A stretch of DNA of 44,203 nucleotides from Spirochaetia bacterium (GTDB lineage: Bacteria > Spirochaetota > Spirochaetia > CAKZLE01). Position numbers and translations under genes: made by a program. Location: the NCBI GenBank assembly GCA_021736385.1, contig JAIPFY010000022.1, forward strand, positions 1-44,203. The letters run 5' to 3'. Shown here piece after piece: positions 35,138-43,379 of the stretch; positions within the stretch are counted from its first letter, which is position 1, and every line of letters begins with the position of its first letter. Under the pieces are notes generated by a model, which was given only the letters and a program-made list of their open reading frames with translations, was not told the DNA's origin and did no database searches.

Positions 35138-35187
35138 GCCGCACCACCTTTCACCCCATCAGCGTACTCCACCGATGAGCAGCTGTG

Positions 35188-35222
35188 CAGGTGGCAGATG
35201 TAACAACTTCACGTGCCACCTG
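35188..35222. promoter_or_regulatory. Inverted repeat in the efflux/kinase divergent region
   Basis: CAGGTGGCA (35188-35196) and TGCCACCTG (35214-35222) are perfect 9-base arms around 17 bases. It lies 50 bases before the efflux start codon on the minus strand. It differs in sequence from the TetR operator at 29504, so a different protein or an RNA hairpin is implied. Confidence 0.5.
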
Positions 35223-35233
35223 TCACCCCTGCT

Positions 35234-35253
35234 TATATGTCGTACGTCATATA
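35234..35253. promoter_or_regulatory. Near-perfect 20-base palindrome centred on CGTACG
   Basis: TATATG (35234-35239), CGTACG (35241-35246) and CATATA (35248-35253) form a dyad with one mismatched pair at 35240/35247. It is midway between the efflux and kinase start codons. It suits a dimeric regulator such as the NarL-type response regulator encoded downstream, or the TetR protein. Confidence 0.55.
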
Positions 35254-35271
35254 CCAAACGCAGAGGGAGTG

Positions 35272-35280
35272 TGGTATAGT
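35272..35280 (+). promoter_or_regulatory. Extended -10 promoter of the sensor kinase gene, probable leaderless start
   Basis: TGG-TATAGT (35272-35280) is an extended -10 element six bases before the ATG at 35287. The expected transcription start falls at the ATG, and the only GGGAG is about 18 bases away, too far to act as a Shine-Dalgarno. Confidence 0.45.
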
Positions 35281-35286
35281 CTTGGT

Positions 35287-36537
35287 ATGAAAGCAAAGGA
35301 AGAGATTCCCTATGAGCCGGGTCTGATCATGATCTTCAGGCTCTTCTGCGGAGCAGTGGCCATCGTCTTCTACATCTTCTCGGCGAAGGCACCGGCACTC
35401 TACCTGCTCGTGCTCACCCAGCAGGCCTGGTTCGCCATGGCCATGGCCTATACCGTCGTATGTATCTATCTGCTCATCCCCTTCCTGCAGCACAGACTCG
35501 GCAGCTGGTACCTGCCGATCTCGATCGTTGCCACCATCCTCATCCCCATCCTCACGCTGAGTTGGCAGCCCTACCTGATCGAGGGGAGCTACCTTGCACT
35601 GAACATGATCTCTTCCTACAGTATCTCCATCCTTCTGATGTTCCCCCTGGTGATCACCGCGTGGCAGTACGACCTCAAAGTGGTCATCCTGCTCTTCGGT
35701 CTGCTCGGTGGCATCGACCCACTGATCTATCTGATGATCTACGGTCCGAAGGATCTCCTGCTCAGTACCGCTCTCTACTCCTCCCTGATCAGGATCATCG
35801 CCTTCATCGCCATCGGCTTCATCATCACCGAGCTGATGAAGAATCAGCGAAGCAAGCAGTATGAACTCAGTGAGGCGAATGACAAACTCAGGGCGCACGC
35901 GCACATCACCAGAGAGCTATCGGTCACCCGAGAGCGGAACCGACTCGCCCACGAACTGCATGATGTGCTTGCCCACACCCTCAGCAGCCTTGCCGTGCAG
36001 CTCGAGGCTATCAAGGCCACCCTCTCAGAAGATCCCCGTCGGACAGAGGAGCTGCTGCAGAAAGCCCTCGACAATACACGAGCAGGGCTGAAAGAGACAC
36101 GAAGGACCGTCAGGGACCTTCGTGCAGAACCTCTGGAGGAACTGGGCTTCACACAGTCGGTACTCGACCTGGCAAGGGATGCTGAGTACCGCGGGATGTT
36201 CCAGGTGATCCTGGATCTCGCTGCGACCGAGGACTTGATCGATCATACCAATGAACACAGCCTCTACAGGATCCTTCAGGAAGCACTGGAGAACTGTATC
36301 CATCATGCGCACGCCTCTCAGGTGCGGATCAGCATCGGGACAGATTCAGAAGGCGGCGCAGTGATGAGGATCTCGGATGACGGGATCGGCTTCGATCCCG
36401 CGATCGCGGACAGCAGTCGACACTTCGGCATAGCGACGATGCGCGAACGGGCTCAGTCGATCGGGGCTGCCTTTTCGATCGAAAGCAGCCCCGGAGGGGG
36501 AACGAGCATCACTGTGACGAACAGGAGGTCTGCATGA
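35287..36537 (+). CDS. NarL-type sensor histidine kinase
   Basis: 416 residues from the ATG at 35287; a longer frame to 35185 would run through both palindromes. About six membrane segments (15-180) with short loops, so an intramembrane-sensing type. A HisKA_3 dimerisation helix RERNRLAHELHDVLAHTLSSLAVQLEAI follows with phospho-acceptor His225, then a HATPase domain (EALENCIHHAHASQVRI N box, DDGIGFDP and GGGTSITV G boxes). The response regulator overlaps by ATGA. The signal is unknown; divergence from an efflux operon suggests envelope stress or a toxic compound, by inference only. Confidence 0.9.
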   Translation: MKAKEEIPYEPGLIMIFRLFCGAVAIVFYIFSAKAPALYLLVLTQQAWFAMAMAYTVVCIYLLIPFLQHRLGSWYLPISIVATILIPILTLSWQPYLIEGSYLALNMISSYSISILLMFPLVITAWQYDLKVVILLFGLLGGIDPLIYLMIYGPKDLLLSTALYSSLIRIIAFIAIGFIITELMKNQRSKQYELSEANDKLRAHAHITRELSVTRERNRLAHELHDVLAHTLSSLAVQLEAIKATLSEDPRRTEELLQKALDNTRAGLKETRRTVRDLRAEPLEELGFTQSVLDLARDAEYRGMFQVILDLAATEDLIDHTNEHSLYRILQEALENCIHHAHASQVRISIGTDSEGGAVMRISDDGIGFDPAIADSSRHFGIATMRERAQSIGAAFSIESSPGGGTSITVTNRRSA

Positions 36538-37193
36538 TCGATATCATCATCTGTGACGATCAGGATATCGTCAGGGAGGGGCTTGCGACCATCCTGGGAA
36601 CAGAACAGACGATACACATCATCTCAACGGCTTCCGATGGACAGGATCTGCTCGATCAGCTGAGGGATCACGACCGATCTCTGCCGCAGCTGATCCTGCT
36701 GGATCTCAAGATGCCGATACTCAACGGCATCCAGGCCGTGCGTGAGATCCGTAAGTATTGGCCGCAGATCAAGGTCCTGATCCTTACCACCTATGCTGAT
36801 GACGAGTGGGTCATCGATTCCCTCAAGGCCGGAGCATCGGGGTACCTGCTCAAAGATACCCCGAAGAACCAGCTCATCGATGCGATCAAGGGCACTGTCT
36901 CCGGTGATACCTATGTCGATCCCTCAGTCGCAGGGAAGCTGCTGCCGATGCTCAAGCAGCGACAGCAGGGACCTGCGAACGCACAGAAGCTGCTCTCGAA
37001 GCGAGAGCAGGAGATCCTGCTGTGTATCGCGAAGGGATTGTCGAACTCAGAGATCGGACAGCGGCTGTGTCTCTCCTCGGGGACGGTCAGGAACTACACC
37101 AGTGCCATCTTCTCCAAACTGGAAGTGAGCGACCGGACCGAAGCGGCGATCGCCGGGCTGCGGGAGGGTATCATCTATCTCGATGATATCTGA
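36534..37193 (+). CDS. NarL/LuxR-family response regulator
   Basis: 219 residues. Receiver domain (1-120) with Asp8-Asp9 and phospho-acceptor Asp57 (LILLDLKMP), Thr in LILTTYADD and Lys in GYLLKDTP. The C-terminal helix-turn-helix (about 150-215) reads LSKREQEILLCIAKGLSNSEIGQRLCLSSGTVRNYTSAIFSKL. It is coupled to the kinase. Its likely site is the dyad at 35234-35253, giving control of the divergent efflux operon and of itself. Its end overlaps the end of pyrC by 19 bases on the opposite strand. Confidence 0.93.
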   Translation: MIDIIICDDQDIVREGLATILGTEQTIHIISTASDGQDLLDQLRDHDRSLPQLILLDLKMPILNGIQAVREIRKYWPQIKVLILTTYADDEWVIDSLKAGASGYLLKDTPKNQLIDAIKGTVSGDTYVDPSVAGKLLPMLKQRQQGPANAQKLLSKREQEILLCIAKGLSNSEIGQRLCLSSGTVRNYTSAIFSKLEVSDRTEAAIAGLREGIIYLDDI

Positions 37194-38242
37194 GCAGCCC
37201 AGGGATCGTAGGGGTACATCGCAGCTGATAGCTCTATACCCTGAGCAAGCAGATGCTGATCGATAGAACCATGGTAGGCAGGCAGACCGGTCACTTCAGC
37301 GAACCTGCCTCCGGTGAGACGATCGAGCAGCTCATTAGAGATCCCCTGAGCGATCAGGGCCAGGACCAGACGGTCATACCCGCTGAAGCCGGGGATCCCG
37401 GAGGCCCCTGCCTGCTTGTCAGCGATCGTATGCGGAGCATGATCACTCTCGATCCAGTCGACCCGTCCAGCAAGCAGCATCGCAAAGAGCTGCTGCTGTG
37501 CTGCTGCATCACGCAGCGGAGGGTTCATCTTTACCAGATTCCCCTCATGAGAGACCGACTCTCTGGCCAGCAGCGCATGGTGCGGAGTGACACCGCAGGT
37601 GACTGTACAGGGGAGCCGCCCTTCCGCTCGTGCCTGCTCCACGATGAGGATCGTCTTTGGGGAACTGACGTGGCAGATATGAAGGGTCCCGGCAAAGCCG
37701 CTCTCCCGGGCGAACTGCAGCTGATCACGCACCGATGCGATCTCGGCTGAGACAGGACGTGCATCACAGTGGGTCTGAGGTCGATGGTGATCCCACAGAT
37801 CGGGTCTGAGCAGCTCCTCCTTCTCACAGTGCACCGCCAGCAGTCCGGTATAGCCCTTCTGAGCAAGCTGTCGGTAGACCTCCAGCTGCTGTTCACCGCT
37901 GATGATCCCCATATGACCGGTGGAGTGACCGGCAAAGAGTTTGAAGCCGATGACCGAGGGGAAGAGCTCTTCAAAGGCATCGATCACCTCATCTCGCTGA
38001 TGGGGATCTTCGGTCAACCCGGCATAGAGCCCATAGGTCATCGGAAGCTCGAGGGTTTCCATACTCGTTCGGGCATCAGTCAGACGCCGTTCGATACGTT
38101 CACGACTGGTCAGTGGAGGGTCGGTGTTCGGCATGTCGAAGACCCTGTCGATCCCCGCGAGGGCAGCTGCCCTCATCCCGTGAGCAAGGGTCTCCTTGTG
38201 TGACTGCTTCCAATCTCTCAGATGCACATGGGGGTCTATCAT
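37175..38242 (-). CDS. pyrC: Dihydroorotase
   Basis: 355 residues. It closes carbamoyl-aspartate to dihydroorotate. DPHVHLRD at the start is the metal-binding HxH, MPNTDPPL is the substrate loop, LHICHVSS and WIESDHAPHT hold the later metal ligands and catalytic Asp. The protein is shorter than many PyrC (about 420); the missing N-terminal beta-sandwich part is common in one branch. Last gene of the pyr operon, its ATG overlapping the pyrDK stop by 4 bases. Confidence 0.93.
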   Translation of the reverse strand: MIDPHVHLRDWKQSHKETLAHGMRAAALAGIDRVFDMPNTDPPLTSRERIERRLTDARTSMETLELPMTYGLYAGLTEDPHQRDEVIDAFEELFPSVIGFKLFAGHSTGHMGIISGEQQLEVYRQLAQKGYTGLLAVHCEKEELLRPDLWDHHRPQTHCDARPVSAEIASVRDQLQFARESGFAGTLHICHVSSPKTILIVEQARAEGRLPCTVTCGVTPHHALLARESVSHEGNLVKMNPPLRDAAAQQQLFAMLLAGRVDWIESDHAPHTIADKQAGASGIPGFSGYDRLVLALIAQGISNELLDRLTGGRFAEVTGLPAYHGSIDQHLLAQGIELSAAMYPYDPWAAQISSR

Positions 38243-39963
38243 AACAGCTCCGGTGCCTGTTCTTTCAGGAAATCGAGCTGCATGAAGGTCCCGTACTGAC
38301 AGGTGAGCCGATCACCGCAGGCACACTCCCCGCACATGCCGATACCGCAGAGCGAAGGTCGTTCCATGGAGAGGAATATCCGCGTATCGGGGATACCCTT
38401 TTCTGACATGATCTGTGATGCACGGCTCATGAACGGTTCTGGTCCGATCGTATAGAAGGCGGTATCGGAGACCTCGGTGATCGCCTCATCCATGACGTCT
38501 ATGACCCTTCCAGGGATCCCGTCATCTGCGACAGCGATATAGGTTCCATAGGCTGAGAGTTCCTGCTGCAGCAGTGGTGCCTCTTCCTGTCCCGATACCC
38601 CGTAGTAGATGGTGCTGCGCACTCCCCGGCTCTGCAGACGTTTGAGCAGCGAGGGGACCACCGCCAGGCCTGTACCGCCTGCAAGGATGACCGCATTCGC
38701 GGTCTCTGCGATCTCCACACTCTCACCGTAGACTCCGCGCACGTAGATAGTATCTCCTTCTGTGCACTGCAGCAGTGCAGCGGTGAAGGGTCCCCGCTCT
38801 TTTATGATGAACGTCAGCGGTGATGACTCGGCGATGGAGAAGGGTTTCTCACCTGCTCCCGGAAGCCAGATGAAGGCATACTGGCCGGGACCGCACTCCA
38901 GAGAGCCGTCGGTATACAGGACTTTGACCCCGGATGCATGTTCATGGATCCGGGTGATGGTACAGGGGAAGAACTCCATCTGCCGATGATCTGCAAGATA
39001 GACAGAACTGTGATCTTCGGATCTGCCGCCGTTCAGGATCTGCCGGGCATCCTGTGCGATGGCATCGGTCCAGGCGGCCCAGGAGCGTTGATGCACTCTC
39101 CCGAAGGCGCTGCCGATCCCTACCGTATCAGCACCCGCTTCTATCAGAGCAGCAGCATCAGCACCGGTGGAGACCCCTCCCATCCCAATGATGGGCACCT
39201 CATCTCCCACAGCCTCCCTGATCTCGCGAACAGCCTCCAGAGCCCGTTCCCTGACCCATTCACCACTCATGCCGCCTTTCCCTTCGATCGCGTTGTTGAG
39301 GATCGGTGCACCGCTGTGCGGTTCCAGATACTGCACCGGTCCCACCGTGTTGATCGCTGCGATACCGTCAGCACCTGCTGCGACAAGAGCCCTGGCGATC
39401 GTTCCGATAGATTCCACGTTGGGGGTGAGCTTGGGTATGATCAGTGCGGGGAAATCATCTCCTACAGCATCTCTGATCGCCCTCATATAGGCCTCTGAGA
39501 TGACCGGGTCGCATCCTATGCTCGCACCATAACCTTCTGAGGCATGTGGACAGGAGAAGTTGAGTTCGATACAGTCTGCCAGTTCACCGAAGGCCCTGAC
39601 CAGGCTGATGAAATCCTGCGGGGTCGAAGCCGAGACTGACACGTTCAGCAGGGCACGAAGCCCGGTACGTGCACGCAGCTGCCCGATCTCCTGCAGAGCC
39701 GTCTCCAGCCCGGGATTACGCAACCCGACGGAGTTGCCGAAAGATCCGATCTCGGGCTCGGTGATGATCGGTTCACGGTTCCCGCTGTTCGGCTCTACCT
39801 GAAAACTCTTGGTGGTGATCAGCCCCACCGCCTGAAGATTGCGATCGACATGCTCGATCAGAGCGGTCTTGGTGGTCACGACCCCCGAGACGGTCCCGAG
39901 GACCACCTGCTTCTGTCTATGGTTGCCTTTGAGCAGTGAGAGCACTGCCTGTCTATCTCTCAT
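38239..39963 (-). CDS. pyrDK: Fused dihydroorotate dehydrogenase: PyrD (class 1B) and PyrK electron-transfer subunit
   Basis: 574 residues. The N-terminal part (about 1-315) is FMN-binding PyrD: LTTKSFQVEPNSGNREP, catalytic-loop NFSCPH (135-140, Cys138 as in class 1), AINTVGP, GKGGMSGEWVRERALEAVREIR, GMGGVSTGADAAALIEAGAD. The C-terminal part (about 335-574) is PyrK: an FAD-binding barrel (PGQYAFIWLPGAGEKPFSIAE), NAD part (VILAGGTGLAVVPSL) and a [2Fe-2S] set C539-x4-C544-x2-C547-x7-C555. Class 1B enzymes normally use separate PyrD and PyrK chains; here one chain should pass electrons from FMN through 2Fe-2S and FAD to NAD+. There is no sign of a frameshift at the junction. Confidence 0.92.
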   Translation of the reverse strand: MRDRQAVLSLLKGNHRQKQVVLGTVSGVVTTKTALIEHVDRNLQAVGLITTKSFQVEPNSGNREPIITEPEIGSFGNSVGLRNPGLETALQEIGQLRARTGLRALLNVSVSASTPQDFISLVRAFGELADCIELNFSCPHASEGYGASIGCDPVISEAYMRAIRDAVGDDFPALIIPKLTPNVESIGTIARALVAAGADGIAAINTVGPVQYLEPHSGAPILNNAIEGKGGMSGEWVRERALEAVREIREAVGDEVPIIGMGGVSTGADAAALIEAGADTVGIGSAFGRVHQRSWAAWTDAIAQDARQILNGGRSEDHSSVYLADHRQMEFFPCTITRIHEHASGVKVLYTDGSLECGPGQYAFIWLPGAGEKPFSIAESSPLTFIIKERGPFTAALLQCTEGDTIYVRGVYGESVEIAETANAVILAGGTGLAVVPSLLKRLQSRGVRSTIYYGVSGQEEAPLLQQELSAYGTYIAVADDGIPGRVIDVMDEAITEVSDTAFYTIGPEPFMSRASQIMSEKGIPDTRIFLSMERPSLCGIGMCGECACGDRLTCQYGTFMQLDFLKEQAPELL

Positions 39964-39990
39964 GAATGACCTGTCCTCTTAGCCGATGCA

Positions 39991-40863
39991 CTATGCATCT
40001 ATCTCCTGATTCAGCTGCTGCAGTCTTCCCACGACAACTTCCGCCCACTCTTCGGGGATGGATCCATCCTTCCAGGGATGGGTGATCCCGCTCGAACTGT
40101 TGATCCGTACCAGCGGCAGGTCATAGGAGACCGCCCTCAGTCGTGCCATGACTTCCGAGGCACTGCCCCCCTGTGAACCGACCCCCGGGATCAGCAGTGG
40201 AACGGAGACCCCCGAATCAGCATAGATCCGTGCTACGTCCTCCAGTTCATCGGGGCTTGTCGCACCGACGACCGCACCGAGCCCGCTATGCTGTTTCGCC
40301 CAGCCGATGATCGTACCGGCTACTGCACGATAGAGGTCCTCCCCTCCTACGCTCAGGTTCTGCAGGTCCCGTCCTCCCGGATTGGAGGTCCGGTTCAGCA
40401 CATAGATCCCCTTGGATGCGACCATGAAGGGTGTGACTGAATCAGATCCCATATAGGGAGAGACCGTGACCGCATCACAACCCCAGGCATCGAAGGCCTC
40501 CACGGCATAGTTCCTGCTCGATCGTGCGATATCGCCTCGCTTCGCATCAAGGATGACCGGGATACCCGGCATCAGCTCTTCGAGGAGTTCAAGCAGGTCT
40601 GCCAGCGACTGAGACCCGCTGAAGTCCTCTTCTCGGGGTTTGTCCAGCGCGGCGAAGTAGCCGATGTTGGGTTTGAAGGCCCCGGGGAACACCCCTTTGA
40701 GCTTCATCTGTCGGAATACCGTACTGTAGAACCTGTTCAGATCCGTTCGGACCATCCCGGTCTGTTCAGGTAGATACTCCACGATCGGATCAAGGCCCAT
40801 GCAGACCAGAGACCCGGTCTGTTCGTGACTTGCTCTCAGCAGCTGACAATAATCCTGTTCCAT
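39991..40863 (-). CDS. pyrF: Orotidine 5'-phosphate decarboxylase (long, type 2)
   Basis: 290 residues from the ATG at 40863, 4 bases after the pyrE stop, with GGAGG 9 bases upstream (inside the pyrE end); a frame from 40902 is open but less likely. It makes UMP from OMP. CMGLDP at the start, FKPNIGYFAALD, the catalytic ILDAKRGDIARSS (D-x-K-x-x-D), and IPGVGSQGGSA fit the longer PyrF subfamily found with ring-type or Mycobacterium-like enzymes. Confidence 0.93.
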   Translation of the reverse strand: MEQDYCQLLRASHEQTGSLVCMGLDPIVEYLPEQTGMVRTDLNRFYSTVFRQMKLKGVFPGAFKPNIGYFAALDKPREEDFSGSQSLADLLELLEELMPGIPVILDAKRGDIARSSRNYAVEAFDAWGCDAVTVSPYMGSDSVTPFMVASKGIYVLNRTSNPGGRDLQNLSVGGEDLYRAVAGTIIGWAKQHSGLGAVVGATSPDELEDVARIYADSGVSVPLLIPGVGSQGGSASEVMARLRAVSYDLPLVRINSSSGITHPWKDGSIPEEWAEVVVGRLQQLNQEIDA

Positions 40864-40867
40864 ATCC

Positions 40868-41572
40868 TTATACCTCCACCTTGGGGAATCCCTGTGATGC
40901 ACCCCAACCGAAGGGGTCCCTGCGCCACTGCTGCAGGGCAGCTGCGCCGTTCTGGTCGATATACCCGGCAGCTGTCGCAGCTTCTATCATCAGATCATAG
41001 GTCAGGATGGTCACCGGGGTACAGGAAGGCTGCAGGGATGAGAAGTTCTCATCGGCTGCCTGCAGACCGTAGGTGAAGATGGCAAGACAGGCCGGTACCC
41101 TGCCGTTTGCCTCCCGTATGGCTTCGACTGCTTTGATAGAACTGCCTCCCGTTGAGATCAGATCCTCGATGAGCAGGATGGTACGGCCTTCATAGTCCTT
41201 GTCGGGACCCAATCCCTCGATCATGTTCTTCAAGCCATGTCCCTTGCTGGAGCTTCTCACATAGGTGAGCGGAAGTCCCAGCAGGTCTGCGAGGGTCGTC
41301 GCATGGGGGATACCCGCTGTAGCGGTTCCCGCGATCCCGTCAGGGCTGATCCCCATGGCCTTCATGAGATCTGCAAACCCACGGGCGATCATGCTTCGGA
41401 CCTCTGCATCCTGCAGCAACTGCCTGTTGTCATTATAGATCGGCATGCGGTAGCCGGATGCCCACTGAAACGGGTCACTCGTATTGAGCCGTAGCGCACC
41501 GATCTCGAAGGCCTTTCGTGCCAGCTCGACCCCTGTCTCGTTCTGTATCTGTCGTATCGGTCGTTCGTCCAT
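40868..41572 (-). CDS. pyrE: Orotate phosphoribosyltransferase
   Basis: 234 residues. It joins orotate to PRPP. The PRPP motif is ILLIEDLISTGGSS; GIAGTATAGIPHATTLAD and YVRSSSKGHGLKNMIEG give the flexible catalytic loop. The N-terminus (LNTSDPFQWASGYRMPIYNDNRQLL) is typical of PyrE. AAGGAG lies 8 bases before the ATG. It follows pyrBI by 34 bases and precedes pyrF. Confidence 0.94.
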   Translation of the reverse strand: MDERPIRQIQNETGVELARKAFEIGALRLNTSDPFQWASGYRMPIYNDNRQLLQDAEVRSMIARGFADLMKAMGISPDGIAGTATAGIPHATTLADLLGLPLTYVRSSSKGHGLKNMIEGLGPDKDYEGRTILLIEDLISTGGSSIKAVEAIREANGRVPACLAIFTYGLQAADENFSSLQPSCTPVTILTYDLMIEAATAAGYIDQNGAAALQQWRRDPFGWGASQGFPKVEV

Positions 41573-41606
41573 GTATCATGCTCCTTATGCTGGTGTCCTG
41601 TGTCCG

Positions 41607-43190
41607 CTAGTTCCATATCTCCTTGAACGTATGATCCTTTCCGCAGTATTCGCACACGAAGGCCCCTGAGGGGGTCTTCCAGAAGAATGCCGGGACCTGT
41701 TCATGATGTATCGGGTTCGAGATGCAGTTCGGGTTCTTGCAGGAGAGGTCGGTGAAGTTGTAGATCTTCGGCGGCAGGTGCAGCCGGTACTTCTCCAGCA
41801 CCTGTCCGTGAGCGATGATGTTCAACGTCGATCCCGGAGCGATCGCAGCAAGGCGTTTGAGGGAGGTTCGGTCGAACTCCTTCATGTCAGGTCGGAATAT
41901 GATGCCCTTGAAGGTATCGGGATCCTTGTTGGAGGTGGAGACCCAGTCCCCGCCCTTCCCATGGAGCCCCAGTACCCGGGTGATCGTCGCCATATGATTC
42001 CTGATCTCTCCGGTCGTATCGCCTTTGCCTATGTGGTCGATGACTATCCCGTCACTGATGGGATGCACCCCTTCAGAGTAGTGCCGTTCCTGTCCGCTGC
42101 TTGAGGAGGGTACCCGTTCGATGAAATCCTCTTTCTCTCCCCGTTCCTCCTGTACCTCAGGTATGATGTAGTCCTCCCCGATCCTGCCGCTGAACAGTCC
42201 GAGCAGCACGATACGAACGAGCATGCCGTTGGAGGACTGACGTTCCCAGCCATTGAGACTGGTCGTATCGAGGAAGGTGGGAATGACCGGATGCCCTTTG
42301 TGTCTGGGCAGCGGATGGTAGAATCGGGTATGCTCTGGGATCAGCGGCAGGAATCGTTGTGCGAAGGTGATGCTCTCTCTCAGCTCTTCCTGTCTCTGCA
42401 GGATCCGATCGCCCATGCGTTCGAGCTGGGGTCTGGTGAAGTACCACTTGTCAGCAATAGCATCCTGTGCGAGATACTCCTCGATCGAAGAGAACTCACG
42501 TACCTCGAATCCATGGCCTTTCATGATCTCAGTGTAATAGGTCGGCATGGCAAGCTCAGGTGGCGCTATGAGATCTACTTTCACTGAATCGAAGACCGTA
42601 AGCCCGTGAGCTTTTGAGTGAACGGTCCTGCCGTGAAACAGGTCACCTGCCAGGGCGATATGCAGGTGGTCACTGCTCCAGTCATTGTCTTCCAGGAAGG
42701 TGAACTCATCGAGCAGCTCCTGGGTCGGATGTTCATGCTTACCATCACCTGCATTGATGAACGAGGGACGACCGGGCAGTCCGTTTCGCTGGGCATAGCC
42801 TGCTGCCGCCTCTTCGAGCCATCTGCAGACCCCTTCGAGTTTACTGCGTATGATGAAGATGCTGTTGTCATAGCCTGCCAGAGTATTGAAGGTATCTGCA
42901 TAGCTCTCGCCCTTGTTGAACGAGGAGCTGTCGGTACTCAGTGATGAGAGTTTCACCCGGTGGAACTTCGCGGCGTTCTTGAACGACTCACGGGTCCTGG
43001 TGCTGTCTTCGAGAAAGACTTCATAGATCCCGAAATCGGGGTCATCGATGCGAAACTCTGCCAGCTTCTTCTCATCCCGGCCTGCGATGGCCTCTTTCAG
43101 CTCCCGGGTCTTGGCAAACAGGTAGCGACGTTCTGCGATACTCAGGTCATTGATGACTGACAGCGACCGCCCCTTGAATTCATGTCTCAT
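41607..43190 (-). CDS. pyrBI: Fused aspartate carbamoyltransferase, catalytic (PyrB) and regulatory (PyrI) parts
   Basis: 527 residues from the ATG at 43190; AGGAGGG is 7 bases upstream, so the longer frame to 43241, which would start inside the leader terminator, is rejected. PyrB part (about 1-365): EDSTRTRESF (S-T-R-T, 63-66) binds carbamoyl phosphate, HPTQELLDEFTF and HPLPRHK follow. PyrI part (about 375-527) ends in the zinc site C484-x4-C489 ... C513-x2-C516. It condenses aspartate and carbamoyl phosphate. The PyrI part suggests allosteric nucleotide control. PyrB-PyrI fusions are known, for example in Thermotoga. First structural gene of the operon, behind a leader with an attenuator. 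Confidence 0.94.
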   Translation of the reverse strand: MRHEFKGRSLSVINDLSIAERRYLFAKTRELKEAIAGRDEKKLAEFRIDDPDFGIYEVFLEDSTRTRESFKNAAKFHRVKLSSLSTDSSSFNKGESYADTFNTLAGYDNSIFIIRSKLEGVCRWLEEAAAGYAQRNGLPGRPSFINAGDGKHEHPTQELLDEFTFLEDNDWSSDHLHIALAGDLFHGRTVHSKAHGLTVFDSVKVDLIAPPELAMPTYYTEIMKGHGFEVREFSSIEEYLAQDAIADKWYFTRPQLERMGDRILQRQEELRESITFAQRFLPLIPEHTRFYHPLPRHKGHPVIPTFLDTTSLNGWERQSSNGMLVRIVLLGLFSGRIGEDYIIPEVQEERGEKEDFIERVPSSSSGQERHYSEGVHPISDGIVIDHIGKGDTTGEIRNHMATITRVLGLHGKGGDWVSTSNKDPDTFKGIIFRPDMKEFDRTSLKRLAAIAPGSTLNIIAHGQVLEKYRLHLPPKIYNFTDLSCKNPNCISNPIHHEQVPAFFWKTPSGAFVCEYCGKDHTFKEIWN

Positions 43191-43222
43191 ACAGATTCCC
43201 TCCTCATACACTGCTGTGGACC

Positions 43223-43251
43223 AAAAAAAACGCCGGTGCACTTACCGACGT
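43223..43251 (-). terminator. Intrinsic terminator in the pyrBI leader (attenuator)
   Basis: Minus strand: ACGTCGGT (43251-43244), loop AAGTGC, ACCGGCGT (43237-43230), an 8-base stem with one G-U pair. Its last base begins a run of eight T (43230-43223). It lies 32 bases before the pyrBI ATG and within the same transcript, so it can only work as an attenuator. The stop codon of the leader peptide (43244-43242) falls at the edge of the loop, so a ribosome finishing the leader would occupy the left arm and let transcription continue. Confidence 0.85.
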
Positions 43252-43343
43252 CGATCTTCATAGGAACTCATAGAGAACACTGATTGCACAACAGCCTGTG
43301 AGCCATGTACATCAGCATTCGTGTGCATTGCATCTATTCGCAT
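43242..43343 (-). CDS. pyrBI leader peptide, 33 residues
   Basis: ATG at 43343-43341 with AAGGA (43353-43349) five bases upstream; 33 codons to TAA at 43244-43242. The peptide begins MRIDAMHTNA and ends SYEDRRR. It is not a known protein; its value is positional. The frame starts about 30 bases after the predicted transcription start and ends inside the terminator stem, as the 44-codon PyrL leader does in Escherichia coli. There, low UTP slows RNA polymerase in the leader, the coupled ribosome catches up and blocks the terminator. The peptide sequence itself need not be conserved. Confidence 0.75.
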   Translation of the reverse strand: MRIDAMHTNADVHGSQAVVQSVFSMSSYEDRRR

Positions 43344-43379
43344 ATATTTCCTTCTATCCATCATCTCTGATTTTTTGCG

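Noticed and set aside
43191..43241. Longer PyrBI start at 43241
   Set aside because: It would lie within the terminator and T-tract; ATG at 43190 has an ideal ribosome site and the expected N-terminus.
43344..43375. PyrR-type attenuation, because of TCAGAG near the transcript start
   Set aside because: Only a weak partial match to the PyrR-binding loop, and no antiterminator/anti-antiterminator pair was seen. The leader frame ending in the terminator explains the region better. A covariance check would settle it.
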